Origin: Mesorhizobium loti
Lineage (GTDB): Bacteria; Pseudomonadota; Alphaproteobacteria; Rhizobiales; Rhizobiaceae
NCBI RefSeq assembly: GCF_003148495.1
Contig: NZ_QGGH01000002.1
Coordinates: forward strand, 372,001-436,000
Reading direction: 5' to 3'
Length of the DNA stretch: 64,000 nt
Notes under the pieces: model-generated
Seen by the model: the letters and a program-made list of their open reading frames with translations, nothing else
The model's database searches: none
What the model was told of the DNA's origin: nothing
Shown: positions 50,741 to 59,089 of the stretch, in pieces
Numbering within the stretch: position 1 is the first letter of the stretch
Layout: every line of letters starts with the position of its first letter
Position numbers and translations under genes: made by a program

Positions 50741-51815
50741 TTCCCTTGTGCGGCTGCAGGCGGTGTCGAAGATTTTTCCCGGCGGCATCGTCGGGCTCGA
50801 CGCTGTCGATCTCGACATTATCAGCGGTGAATTCATCACGCTGCTCGGGCCCTCCGGGTGCGGCAAGACCACCAGCCTGCGCGTCATTGCCGGCTTCGAA
50901 AGCCCGTCGAGCGGCAAGGTGGTGCTCGACGGTCGCGACATCACGGCCCTTCGGCCCTTCGACCGGCCGGTCAACACTGTGTTCCAGGACTACGCGCTGT
51001 TTCCGCATATGAATGTCGCCGAAAATGTCGGCTTCGGCCTGTCGCTGCGCAAGCTTTCCGGCAGCGAGCAGGCAAAGCGCACCGGCGAAGCCCTCGACAT
51101 GGTCGGTCTCGCGGACAAGCTTGGCGCCCGCGTCTCCGAGCTGTCGGGCGGCCAGCGCCAGCGTGTCGCGCTAGCGCGCGCAATCGTCTGCGAGCCACGC
51201 GTGCTCCTGCTCGACGAGCCACTGTCGGCGCTCGATGCGCATCTGCGCGAACAGATGCAGGTTGAACTGAAGCGGTTGCAGTCGCGGCTCGGCACCACAT
51301 TCGTCATGGTCACCCATGACCAGACCGAAGCGCTGTCGATCTCCGACCGTATCGTCGTCATGAACAAGGGACGCATCGAGCAGATCGCGCCGCCGGCGAC
51401 GCTCTATGACCGGCCCGCCACGAAGTTTGTGGCGAGCTTCATCGGCACCATGAATCTCCTGCAATCACGGTTTATCGGCCGCGATGGCGATCGCTTGCGT
51501 TTCACCGCCGGCACCCTGCCGCTGGAGGCTATTTCTGAAACCGGCCAGTCACCCGGGCAAGGCGAGGTGCGGACCATTGGCGTGCGTCCGGAGGATCTGC
51601 TGGCGATGACCGAGGCCGCGCCCGGCACCGCACCGGCACGCGTCAACAGCATCGTCTTTCACGGCCGCACGCTGCGCCTCCATGCCGAACTCGGGCAGGG
51701 CGCACCTGTTGTCATCGACGCGCCGCGCCAGGCCGAGGGTTTTCAATTCAGCGCCGGCGACGTGGCGCATATCAGTCTGCGGCGTGGCGCCAACTGCCCC
51801 ATCCTGCCAGGTTAG
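50730..51815 (+). CDS. ABC transporter ATP-binding protein, PotA-type
   Basis: A 361-residue ATPase with GPSGCGKTT (Walker A), LSGGQRQRVA, LLLDEPLSALD and a C-terminal TOBE-like regulatory domain (residues about 285-355). It energises the PotB/C permeases. The ATG at 50730 begins MAPDSLVRLQAVSK and lies inside the regulator gene end; the longer frame upstream is not used. A decayed aldehyde dehydrogenase end follows it. Confidence 0.87.
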   Translation: MAPDSLVRLQAVSKIFPGGIVGLDAVDLDIISGEFITLLGPSGCGKTTSLRVIAGFESPSSGKVVLDGRDITALRPFDRPVNTVFQDYALFPHMNVAENVGFGLSLRKLSGSEQAKRTGEALDMVGLADKLGARVSELSGGQRQRVALARAIVCEPRVLLLDEPLSALDAHLREQMQVELKRLQSRLGTTFVMVTHDQTEALSISDRIVVMNKGRIEQIAPPATLYDRPATKFVASFIGTMNLLQSRFIGRDGDRLRFTAGTLPLEAISETGQSPGQGEVRTIGVRPEDLLAMTEAAPGTAPARVNSIVFHGRTLRLHAELGQGAPVVIDAPRQAEGFQFSAGDVAHISLRRGANCPILPG

Positions 51816-51839
51816 TTCATCGATACCTGAAACGGAGCA

Positions 51840-51945
51840 CACGTCGCACGGCGGCTACAAGCAGTCGGGCAACGGTCGCGAATATGCCGACTGGGCGACC
51901 CACGATTTTCTCGAGGTCAAGGGCATCATCGGCTACGGGGCGTAG
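51840..51945 (+). pseudogene. Decayed aldehyde dehydrogenase 3' end
   Basis: The translated tail HGGYKQSGNGREYADWATHDFLEVKGIIGY, ending at TAG 51945, is the C-terminus of the aldehyde dehydrogenase superfamily (fGGyKqSGnGRE...feefleVKgi). The catalytic and cofactor domains are missing; the upstream sequence in this frame belongs to the ATPase gene out of frame. An aldehyde dehydrogenase is the expected partner of a polyamine oxidase, so this looks like a lost pathway gene. Confidence 0.7.
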
Positions 51946-52096
51946 GCTTCAAGTCCAACTCAGCTTCTTCAACCGTTGAACTCGCGGGCGCTGATGCGGA
52001 AAGCACCAACGCTCGCTTCGTTTTTGCTTGATTTGTTCCCTTTTTGTTCTAAAATTTCCAGCTTGGCGGAGGTGGGTGGCGCAAAGGAGGAATGAC

Positions 52097-52726
52097 ATGA
52101 ATGAACTGCCCACATTCAACACAGCTGAAAACGGTCAAACATCTTTCAATTGGCATGAGCGGAACAGGCGTCGTCGCACTGATCGGTTGTTCTTCTGTCA
52201 CCTGATGGAAGGCACCATCGCCGACCCTGTCGCTCTACAAGCGACCGCTTGGCGCCAGGAACTCGGGCTGAAAGGGAAAATAATTGCCAATCACATCTCG
52301 CTTGTTGGACTCGGCGACCATGGCGGACTGCCGGACGGCTTGGTCGAACTCGCTCACCACATCGGCTCGATGATTGTCGCAAAACCATTCGACGTTTCTT
52401 TTGATCGTTTGTGCGCTTTTGGCGGTGGCGCGCTTGTTTTACGCAGCAGCGACGGCAATCCTTCGCTGCAAGAGTTCTGGCGAAACCTCACGGCAGTGAT
52501 TTCGGATAGCCCGTTAAAGTTCTTTCTCACAAAGTCCATTGAACCGCATATCACGCTGCTTCGCGACAAAGTGGGAGTGCCCAAAATTCGCGAAAGGGCG
52601 ATTAACCCCATCAGTTGGACAGTGCGGGGTTTTGCGCTCGTCCATAGCTTCATCCAGGAAGGTCGGTACGATGTGCCTCACCATTGGCCATTGACGGGCC
52701 AGGACGATGCCCGGCCCGCGATGTAA
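52097..52726 (+). CDS. 2H phosphoesterase / RNA 2',3'-cyclic phosphodiesterase-like protein
   Basis: A 209-residue LigT-like protein. The two active-site HxT/S motifs are visible as NHISLVG (about residue 69) and PHITLLR (about residue 150), the defining feature of 2H phosphoesterases, which act on 2',5' bonds or cyclic phosphates. The ATG at 52097 is 6 bases after AAAGGAGG. Composition is clearly less GC-rich than the surroundings, and it lies next to a gene remnant, so it may have been acquired. Its natural substrate is unknown. Confidence 0.72.
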   Translation: MNELPTFNTAENGQTSFNWHERNRRRRTDRLFFCHLMEGTIADPVALQATAWRQELGLKGKIIANHISLVGLGDHGGLPDGLVELAHHIGSMIVAKPFDVSFDRLCAFGGGALVLRSSDGNPSLQEFWRNLTAVISDSPLKFFLTKSIEPHITLLRDKVGVPKIRERAINPISWTVRGFALVHSFIQEGRYDVPHHWPLTGQDDARPAM

Positions 52727-52859
52727 ACGCCTTAAATCATCGTCACATGGTCCGCGCGACCATCATCCTGACATGGCTTGTCAGCTAAAGCGCGGACTGA
52801 CGATGGCCGGCCAGCAAATCGTTCCCTATTTGCAGTGCGTCTGAACAGGAGGAACACAA

Positions 52860-53213
52860 ATGACCATCGCGGAAATTGCCAAGGATTTCACCGAGCTGCT
52901 CCAGCAGGGCGATCATGTCGGTGCTGCCGAGAAGTACAATGCCGATGATATTGTCAGCCTCGAAGCCATGGAGGGGCCGATGGCCATCGCCCGTGGCAAG
53001 GAGGCGCTCAGGCAGAAGGGCCAATGGTGGCAGGAGAACAACGAAGTGCATGGCGGCTCGGTCGAGGGCCCCTATGTCAACGGCGACCAGTTCGCGGTGC
53101 GCTTCAAGTTCGACATAACGCCCAAGGCCACTGGCGAGCGTGTCACCATGGATGAAGTTGGCCTCTACACGGTCAAGAACGGCAAGATCACCGAAGAGCG
53201 CTTCTACTATTGA
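52860..53213 (+). CDS. SnoaL/NTF2-like protein
   Basis: A 117-residue single-domain alpha+beta barrel protein: N-terminal helices (EIAKDFTELLQQGDHVGAAEKYNADDIVSLEA), then a curved sheet ending in KNGKITEERFYY. Members are isomerases, lactonase-like or ligand-binding proteins; none of the residues fixes a reaction. The ATG follows AGGAGG. It stands alone, convergent with the AHSA1-domain gene. Confidence 0.75.
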   Translation: MTIAEIAKDFTELLQQGDHVGAAEKYNADDIVSLEAMEGPMAIARGKEALRQKGQWWQENNEVHGGSVEGPYVNGDQFAVRFKFDITPKATGERVTMDEVGLYTVKNGKITEERFYY

Positions 53214-53272
53214 GGCGGAAATACCACCGGCTTTAGGGAGCCCGCTCTCTCTGCTGCTGGATTGAAAACAAG

Positions 53273-53305
53273 CATGACGGCCAGGACAACGTCCTAGCCG
53301 TCATG
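53273..53305. terminator. Bidirectional hairpin between convergent genes
   Basis: CATGACGGC and GCCGTCATG form a perfect 9-bp outer stem with an inner GGAC/GTCC stem. It lies between the stops of the SnoaL-like and AHSA1 genes. A short A-rich run precedes it; no long U-run follows in either direction, but the stem is strong enough to act for both genes. Confidence 0.6.
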
Positions 53306-53313
53306 TGAGAAGA

Positions 53314-53793
53314 TCAGATCGTCTTCACATACTGCGCAAGCTGATCGGCCACCGTGCCCCAACCGTCGAAGAAACCCATCTCTTCGTGGTTGTTGCGGGT
53401 CGCCTCGTCGCGGTGGATGGCGGTGGCGCTGTAGCGCGTGCCCCGGCCATCCGGTTGGAGGGAAATGACTGCGGTGATGAACGGCTCTCCAGACGGCCGG
53501 TAGCCCGGCAGCAGTGCGTCCGTCCAAACCAGCCGCTCGTTCGGCGCGATTTCGAGATAGCAGCAATGGCGGTCGTTGACCTCGTTGCCGTCAGGCGACT
53601 GCATGCGCGTCCGGAACAGCCCGCCCGGCCTGAGGTCGATCTCGCAGTCGGTGATCATCCACGGCTTCGGCGTGAACCACTGTTTGACATGCTCCGGCGT
53701 CGTCAAGGCGCGCCACAGCAATTCGCGCGGCGCGTCGATGACGCGCTCCAGCACGAGGTCCAGTCTGGGATCCGGCTTGAAGAGATAGCTCAT
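53314..53793 (-). CDS. SRPBCC/AHSA1-domain protein
   Basis: A 159-residue START-like fold protein of the activator of Hsp90 ATPase homologue group. Typical strands are [41 protein letters not shown] and the final helix [18 protein letters not shown]. It binds a hydrophobic ligand of unknown nature. The start at 53793 overlaps the ArsR gene stop by 4 bases. ArsR-AHSA1 pairs are common, and the regulator controls its partner. Confidence 0.84.
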   Translation of the reverse strand: MSYLFKPDPRLDLVLERVIDAPRELLWRALTTPEHVKQWFTPKPWMITDCEIDLRPGGLFRTRMQSPDGNEVNDRHCCYLEIAPNERLVWTDALLPGYRPSGEPFITAVISLQPDGRGTRYSATAIHRDEATRNNHEEMGFFDGWGTVADQLAQYVKTI

Positions 53794-54146
53794 TCTTCTT
53801 TCTCCTTGAGGGTCATCACATAGGCGTCGAACTGGTCGAGGCGGCGCTCCCACAGCGTGCGCTGTTCGGCCAGCCAGTTTTCGGCGAGCTTCAATGGCTC
53901 GGCTGCCAGTTGATAGGTCCTGACCCGGCCGGTCTTTTGCGAGCGCACCAGTCCGCAGACCTCAAGCACCTTGAGATGCTCGATGAAGGACGGCAGCGCC
54001 ATCTCGAAAGGCTCTGCGAGTTCGCTGACCGAGGCTGGACTGCGGTTCAGTCGCTCCACAACGCGTCGCCGCGTCGGGTCGGCAAGAGCGCGAAAGATGC
54101 CGTCGATCGTTGGAGGGCCGGGAGTTGCGGTCTGAAGGCTTGTCAT
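53790..54146 (-). CDS. ArsR-family transcriptional regulator
   Basis: A 118-residue winged-HTH protein ([31 protein letters not shown], then [30 protein letters not shown]). There is no cluster of Cys residues for metal sensing. It overlaps the AHSA1 gene, and most likely controls this two-gene operon. Confidence 0.86.
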   Translation of the reverse strand: MTSLQTATPGPPTIDGIFRALADPTRRRVVERLNRSPASVSELAEPFEMALPSFIEHLKVLEVCGLVRSQKTGRVRTYQLAAEPLKLAENWLAEQRTLWERRLDQFDAYVMTLKEKEE

Positions 54147-54303
54147 GGTCGGTGTCGAGGCGCTGTCAAAAGGGGCTCGATATACTTAGGAAAAATCCTT
54201 AGTATTGGCAAGGGCAAAACCAAAAGCACGCCGCAGAGCGCTGGCAAAGCGCGCAGAGCGTCCTTAATCTGTGATCAGATTCGAAATCCGAAGGGCCACT
54301 GTT

Positions 54304-54651
54304 TTGACGATCACGATGTACGGCATCACCACCTGCGACACGGTCAAAAAGGCGCGCGTCTGGCTGGAGGGCCATGACGTGGCGTACCGGTTTCACGATT
54401 TCAGGGCCGAGGGGCTGGACGCCAAGCGTCTGGATGGCTGGGTCGGAAAGGCCGGCTGGGAAAGGCTGCTCAACAAGGCGAGCACGACGTTCCGCGAGTT
54501 GCCGGACAAGGACAAGCAGGGCCTCGACGAAAAGAAGGCCAAGGCGCTGATGCTGGCTAAGCCGACCATGATCAAGCGACCGGTGCTGGAGGTCGGGGAT
54601 CGGGTTCTGGTTGGATTCAAGGCTGATGTTTATGAAGCGGCAGTGAAGTAG
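54304..54651 (+). CDS. ArsC/YffB-family thioredoxin-fold protein
   Basis: A 115-residue arsenate-reductase-like protein (Spx/YffB branch) beginning MTITMYGITTCDTVKKARVWLE. The single active-site Cys is in TTCDTVKK; the RPVLE motif (KRPVLEVGD) completes the family pattern. YffB proteins have no proven arsenate reductase activity and may use glutathione. A TTG at 54304 gives the normal family N-terminus; an ATG at 54316 is the alternative. It is not linked to arsenic genes. Confidence 0.8.
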   Translation: MTITMYGITTCDTVKKARVWLEGHDVAYRFHDFRAEGLDAKRLDGWVGKAGWERLLNKASTTFRELPDKDKQGLDEKKAKALMLAKPTMIKRPVLEVGDRVLVGFKADVYEAAVK

Positions 54652-54675
54652 CGTAGCGAGACGGCGACGCTGCCA

Positions 54676-54698
54676 ATCTCCCCCGCAAGGGTGGAGAT
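54676..54698. repeat. Short hairpin between convergent genes
   Basis: ATCTCCCCC-gcaa-GGGTGGAGAT can form a 9-10 bp stem. It resembles parts of dispersed Mesorhizobium intergenic elements and lies between the YffB-like and DUF488 genes, where it could stop transcription from both sides. Confidence 0.4.
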
Positions 54699-54749
54699 CA
54701 GATGTAGCCACGGCTTTCGCCGATGGCCGGCGTCGCAGACGTAGGCGCC

Positions 54750-55103
54750 TCAGCCCGTGCGCAAATACCCTGCCAGCGCCACCGCATTGTTGTGGGCTTC
54801 GTCATGCGCGCCATAGAGCAGCGTCACCTTGCCGTGGCGAAGCAGGCCAAGCAATTCACCCACCGCCTCGCCATTTCCATCCAGCTCAGCGCCATAACGC
54901 TCCTGAAACTCCGCCCAGCGCGCCGGCTCGTGGCCGAACCATTTGCGCAACTCGTCGCTCGGCGCGATGTCCTTCAACCACAATGCCAGCGCGGCGTCCT
55001 TCTTGCTGACACCGCGCGGCCAGATCCGGTCGACCAGAACCCGCTGCCCGTCATCGGGAGCGGGTGGCTCGTAGATACGCTTGACCGCCAGGTCGAAGGT
55101 CAT
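54750..55103 (-). CDS. DUF488-family protein
   Basis: A 117-residue protein of the DUF488 (YeaO-like) family: VKRIYEPPAPDDGQRVLVDRIWPRGVSK at the start, KDIAPSDELRKWFGHEPARWAEF in the middle, and VTLLYGAHDEAHNNA near the end. The family has no established reaction. It lies 18 bases downstream of the aminopeptidase gene on the same strand and may be co-transcribed. Confidence 0.82.
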   Translation of the reverse strand: MTFDLAVKRIYEPPAPDDGQRVLVDRIWPRGVSKKDAALALWLKDIAPSDELRKWFGHEPARWAEFQERYGAELDGNGEAVGELLGLLRHGKVTLLYGAHDEAHNNAVALAGYLRTG

Positions 55104-55121
55104 CGGCCCCTCCGCAAGTGG

Positions 55122-56378
55122 TCAGGCCCACTCGCCCTTGCGCATCACTGGCACCTTGCGGCCGTCCTTGTGAACGCCGTCAATGTCGATCTTGTCCGAA
55201 CCGATCATCCAGTCGATGTGGATGAAGCTCTTGTTGCCGCCGCGCGCCGCGATCTCGTCCTGGCTGAGCGAGGCGCCGTCGACGAAGCACTTCGAATAGC
55301 ACTGGCCGAGCGCGATGTGGCAGGCGGCGTTCTCGTCGAACAGCGTGTTGAAGAACAACAGCCCGCTCGCCGAGATCGGCGAGGAATGCGGCACCAGCGC
55401 CACCTCGCCGAGGCGGCGCGCGCCCTCGTCGGTGTCGAGCACTTTCTTCAGCACGTCCTCGCCTTTCGATGCCTTGGCCTCGACGATCCTGCCCGCCTCG
55501 AAACGCACCGAGATCTCGTCGATCAGCGTGCCCTGGTAGGAGAGCGGCTTGGTCGAGGAAACATGGCCCTCGACGCGCTTTGCATGCGGCGTGGTGAAGA
55601 CCTCTTCGGTCGGGATGTTGGGATTGCAGGTGATGCCGTTCTTGGCGGTCGAGGCGCCGCCCATCCATTCATGGCCGTCCGCCAGTCCGACGGTCAGGTC
55701 GGTGCCCGGTCCGGTGAAGTGCAGCGCGTGGAAATTATGGCCGTTGAGCCATTCGGTGCGGCCGCGAAGCGCTGCATTATGCGCCGTCCAATTGCCGATC
55801 GGGTCCTCCACATCGACCCGCGAGGCAGCGAAGATGGCGTCGGCAAGCTTGGCTACAGCTACGTCGTCGCTGTCTTCCGGAAAAACCTGCCTGGCCCAGG
55901 CGAGGTCCGGATAGGCGACGATGTTCCAGTTGATGTCGAAGCCGGTGATCTTTTCCAGCGCCGGCTGGTAGGCCATCGAATTGGCCTTGTTGGCACGTGC
56001 CACTTTCGCCGGATCCTGCGCCGACAGCAGCGACGGATCCTCGCCGCGTACGGCCAGCCTTGCCGCATTGTTGGAAAAGGCCTTCGCCATGCCTTCATAA
56101 AGCCAGCCGGCGGCGCGGTCGAAGCTCGCATCGGCGCCGAAGCGGTAGCGCGCCAGCGTCATCTCGTCATCGTTGAAGATCGGCGTCACCAGCCCGGCAC
56201 CGGCCTTGTAGGCGTGCTCGACGATCCGCCTGGTTAGCGGCAGCGCCGCGATGGAGGATGTTAGCACCAGATCCTGTCCTGGCTGCAATTGCAGCCCGAC
56301 CTTGATGGCAACTTCCGCCAGCCTGTCGAGCTTCACCGGGTCGATCGATGCGGAAACGCCGCGCGTATGTGTGGTCAT
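55122..56378 (-). CDS. M29-family aminopeptidase
   Basis: A 418-residue metallo-aminopeptidase of the AmpS/PepS/aminopeptidase T family, full length. The NIPTEEVFTTPH motif supplies metal-binding Glu residues, and later Glu/His/Tyr/His/Asp ligands are visible in ACHIALGQ, and FIHIDWMIGS. It removes N-terminal residues from peptides in the cytoplasm. The ATG at 56378 follows GCAGGA; a longer frame to 56441 has no support. It is divergent from nothing directly and convergent with none, with DUF488 downstream. Confidence 0.86.
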   Translation of the reverse strand: MTTHTRGVSASIDPVKLDRLAEVAIKVGLQLQPGQDLVLTSSIAALPLTRRIVEHAYKAGAGLVTPIFNDDEMTLARYRFGADASFDRAAGWLYEGMAKAFSNNAARLAVRGEDPSLLSAQDPAKVARANKANSMAYQPALEKITGFDINWNIVAYPDLAWARQVFPEDSDDVAVAKLADAIFAASRVDVEDPIGNWTAHNAALRGRTEWLNGHNFHALHFTGPGTDLTVGLADGHEWMGGASTAKNGITCNPNIPTEEVFTTPHAKRVEGHVSSTKPLSYQGTLIDEISVRFEAGRIVEAKASKGEDVLKKVLDTDEGARRLGEVALVPHSSPISASGLLFFNTLFDENAACHIALGQCYSKCFVDGASLSQDEIAARGGNKSFIHIDWMIGSDKIDIDGVHKDGRKVPVMRKGEWA

Positions 56379-56462
56379 GATCCTGCCTGCCGTAATGTTT
56401 TGATATGGTCTTACATAGACCGCAGTCCGCATCCTTTCCACCGCGATTGCGCTGGGCCAGAC

Positions 56463-57377
56463 CTAGGCCGCGCTTTCAAGCGACCTGAACTGCGCCATTG
56501 TCGCCTCGATCTCCTCGCGGACCCAGACCTTGAAATCCCTGACCTTGCGGCTTTCAGACCGGGTGGCGGAGGTCACCAGCCAATAGCCGAGCCCACTCTG
56601 AGCGCGGATTCCGAAAGGCGCCACGAGCCGCCCATCGGCCAGCGCATCCGCGGTGAGCAATTGCCAGCCCAGCATCACGCCATGGCCGGCAATCGCCGAT
56701 TCCAGGCAAAGCATCGGGTCGGTGAAACGCGCCCCCTTCAGGAAGGTGACCGGTGGAACACCAGCCGCCTCGAACCAGCTTTCCCAGTTGATCATCGCCC
56801 GCTCGTCGGTGATGGCGCAGGTCTGGGCAAGGTCCTCGATCGACTTCAGTTTTTGGGCGATCGCCGGCGCGCAGACCGGGAAGACTTCCTGCGTCAGGAG
56901 CAGTTCCGTGCGCACGCCCGGCCATTTGCCGTCGCCGAGCCGGATGGCGATGTCGATGTCTGAGTGATCGAGATTGGCCAACCGCACCGACGCGTCGATG
57001 CGCAGCAGCACGTTGGGATGCCGGTCGAAGTGACGCGACAGTCGCGGCAAAAGCCATTTCGAGGCAAAGGCCGGCGCCACCGAAACCACCAATGTGCACT
57101 GCGTCGCCTCATCGGCCAGCGCCACGGCCTGGGCAAGCTCGCGAAATCCGGCACCGAGGCGGGCAGCGAAAACGGCGCCGAATTCGGTCAGTACGAGACC
57201 GCTCGCCGTCCGCTCGAACAGCGCCTGGCCGAGCTGCTTTTCGGTGCGGCTTATCTGCTGGCTGACGGCACTGACGGAAACGGTGAGCTCGCCGGCCGCC
57301 GCGGCAAGGGAGCCGAGACGGGCAACGCTTTCGACGGCGCGAAGGCCGTTGAGATGGACGCGATTGAGCATGGCCAT
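56463..57377 (-). CDS. LysR-family regulator (GcvA-like)
   Basis: A 304-residue LTTR: HTH at residues about 5-65 (LNGLRAVESVARLGSLAAAAGELTVSVSAVSQQISRTEKQLG), then the effector domain with the GcvA-type HFDRHPNVLLRIDASVR strand. Two in-frame ATGs (57377, 57371) lack a clear ribosome site; the first is given. No obvious target gene is adjacent apart from the aminopeptidase downstream. Confidence 0.82.
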   Translation of the reverse strand: MAMLNRVHLNGLRAVESVARLGSLAAAAGELTVSVSAVSQQISRTEKQLGQALFERTASGLVLTEFGAVFAARLGAGFRELAQAVALADEATQCTLVVSVAPAFASKWLLPRLSRHFDRHPNVLLRIDASVRLANLDHSDIDIAIRLGDGKWPGVRTELLLTQEVFPVCAPAIAQKLKSIEDLAQTCAITDERAMINWESWFEAAGVPPVTFLKGARFTDPMLCLESAIAGHGVMLGWQLLTADALADGRLVAPFGIRAQSGLGYWLVTSATRSESRKVRDFKVWVREEIEATMAQFRSLESAA

Positions 57378-57472
57378 TTGAGTTTTTCTAAACCGTTCCG
57401 GCTGAAATCTCAATTGAAAGACATATCGAAACGGCAGACTTATTGGCGGGAGACAGGCCCACGGAGCCGGAA

Positions 57473-57697
57473 ATGCTGAGGATGTTGTCGTCGCTGAAGG
57501 TCTTGTTCGCCGCGAATACGCCGTATGAGCCGTGCCGTGAAGGCGAGACTCAGAGATGGCTGATCGATCCGCTTTCGCACCCAGTGCTGAACACCATGTC
57601 GGAGCGCGAACTTGGTGATGTGCCGTTCAGGCTGACGGCGCGGCGGACCGTGCACGAAACGACTTCATTGCGTGCCGCTCCCGGTGGACGCTGCTGA
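57473..57697 (+). CDS. Small hypothetical protein
   Basis: A 74-residue protein starting MLRMLSSLKVLFAANTPYEP, with the segment RWLIDPLSHPVLNTMSERELGD, which has the look of short conserved rhizobial proteins. GGAG precedes the ATG by several bases. No signal peptide or membrane span is evident. It is divergent from the LysR gene. Function unknown. Confidence 0.45.
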   Translation: MLRMLSSLKVLFAANTPYEPCREGETQRWLIDPLSHPVLNTMSERELGDVPFRLTARRTVHETTSLRAAPGGRC

Positions 57698-57815
57698 GCG
57701 GACGCCAAGGGTTCCGGCTTAAGCAGAAGTCGAGGCGATCGCGCCGCCTCGCGGTTGCGCTGGCCCAACAAAAGGCGGATTGTTTCACCGGCTCGCGCAC
57801 TTATTGTGCGCTGCA

Positions 57816-58976
57816 ATGATATCGCCCACCTCGACAGCGCTGCGCTACGCTTTCGCCGGCATGATTGCCCTGGCCGTCGCCATGGGCATCGGCCGCTTCG
57901 TCTATACGCCGATCCTGCCTGGCATGATGGAGGAGCTCCACCTGTCGCCGGCCGATGCCGGCTGGATCGCCTCTGCCAACTATCTCGGCTATCTCGTCGG
58001 CGCGCTGGCGGCGGCGGGCGGCTGGGCGCATGGGCGCGAGCGCCTGCTGATGCTGTCGGGTCTCGGCGCCAGCACTGTCCTGGCCGCACTGATGGGCCTG
58101 ACTGACGCGATGGTCGCCTTTCTCATCATCCGCTTTCTTGCCGGTCTGGCCAGTGCCTTTGTCATGGTGTTCATGGCCAGCATCGTTTTCAGCCATATCG
58201 CCGCTGTCGGTCGAGGTGACTTGCAGGCCTGGCACTTCGGCGGCGTTGGCCTCGGCATCGCGGTGTCCGCGGCGATGATGGCTGTCCTGGTCACCGAACA
58301 TGCCGGCTGGGCAGCAGGTTGGCTGTGGTCGGCGGCAATTTCGGCTTGCGGTTTCGTGGTCGTGGCGCTGCTGGTGGACGAGGGTCCGCTCGCCAATGGC
58401 GAAACTGGCCCTGAGCCGGCATTGCCGAAAGACCGGTCGCTGCTGAAAATCATCATTGCCTACGGCCTGTTTGGGTTTGGCTATGTGGTGACGGCGACAT
58501 TCCTGGTCGCCATCGTCCGGCAAGGCGGCGGTAGCCGCGTCTTCGAGGCTGTTGTGTGGATGGTCGCCGGCCTTGCCGGATTTCCCTCGACCTGGCTCTG
58601 GCAGAAGATCGCCGTACGGATCGGACTCTATGTCGCCTATGCGCTGGCGTGTTTCATCGAAGTTGTCGGCGTCACGGCAAGCGTCGCCATCGGCGGACGC
58701 ACCGGGCCGCTGCTTGGCGGCCTGCTGCTCGGCGTCACCTTCATTGCCATCACCGCGCTTGGTCTGCAGGCCGCACGGCAGCTGGCGCCAATGGCGCCAC
58801 GCCGGATCTTTGCCGTGATGACGGCCTCATTCGGACTTGGCCAGATCATCGGTCCGGTTGCCGCTGGGTTTCTGGCGCAGGCGTCAGGTGATTTCTTCCT
58901 CGCCTCGATTGTCGCGGCCGGCGCTCTTGTCGTTTCCGGCGCCATCACATGGTCGGCTGCGCCAAAATCGCCATGA
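57816..58976 (+). CDS. MFS transporter, YbfB/YjiJ family
   Basis: A 386-residue membrane protein with about twelve spans. Early landmarks are AMGIGRFVYTPILPGMM and ADAGWIASANYLGYLVGAL, typical of the YbfB family, plus a central hydrophilic loop and the FGLGQIIGPVAAGF region. Substrate unknown, probably a small organic molecule. The ATG at 57816 has no strong ribosome site; an ATG at 57780 is the alternative. Confidence 0.8.
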   Translation: MISPTSTALRYAFAGMIALAVAMGIGRFVYTPILPGMMEELHLSPADAGWIASANYLGYLVGALAAAGGWAHGRERLLMLSGLGASTVLAALMGLTDAMVAFLIIRFLAGLASAFVMVFMASIVFSHIAAVGRGDLQAWHFGGVGLGIAVSAAMMAVLVTEHAGWAAGWLWSAAISACGFVVVALLVDEGPLANGETGPEPALPKDRSLLKIIIAYGLFGFGYVVTATFLVAIVRQGGGSRVFEAVVWMVAGLAGFPSTWLWQKIAVRIGLYVAYALACFIEVVGVTASVAIGGRTGPLLGGLLLGVTFIAITALGLQAARQLAPMAPRRIFAVMTASFGLGQIIGPVAAGFLAQASGDFFLASIVAAGALVVSGAITWSAAPKSP

Positions 58977-59089
58977 TTGTGGGCTTGCTGTGCCGGGCAT
59001 CGTGCACGGGCATTTTCTTTCCCACTAATGTGTGACTTTATGCCCGCCGTAGTCAGCTGATTTGCGCCTAGATCGAGGAATTCGCCACA

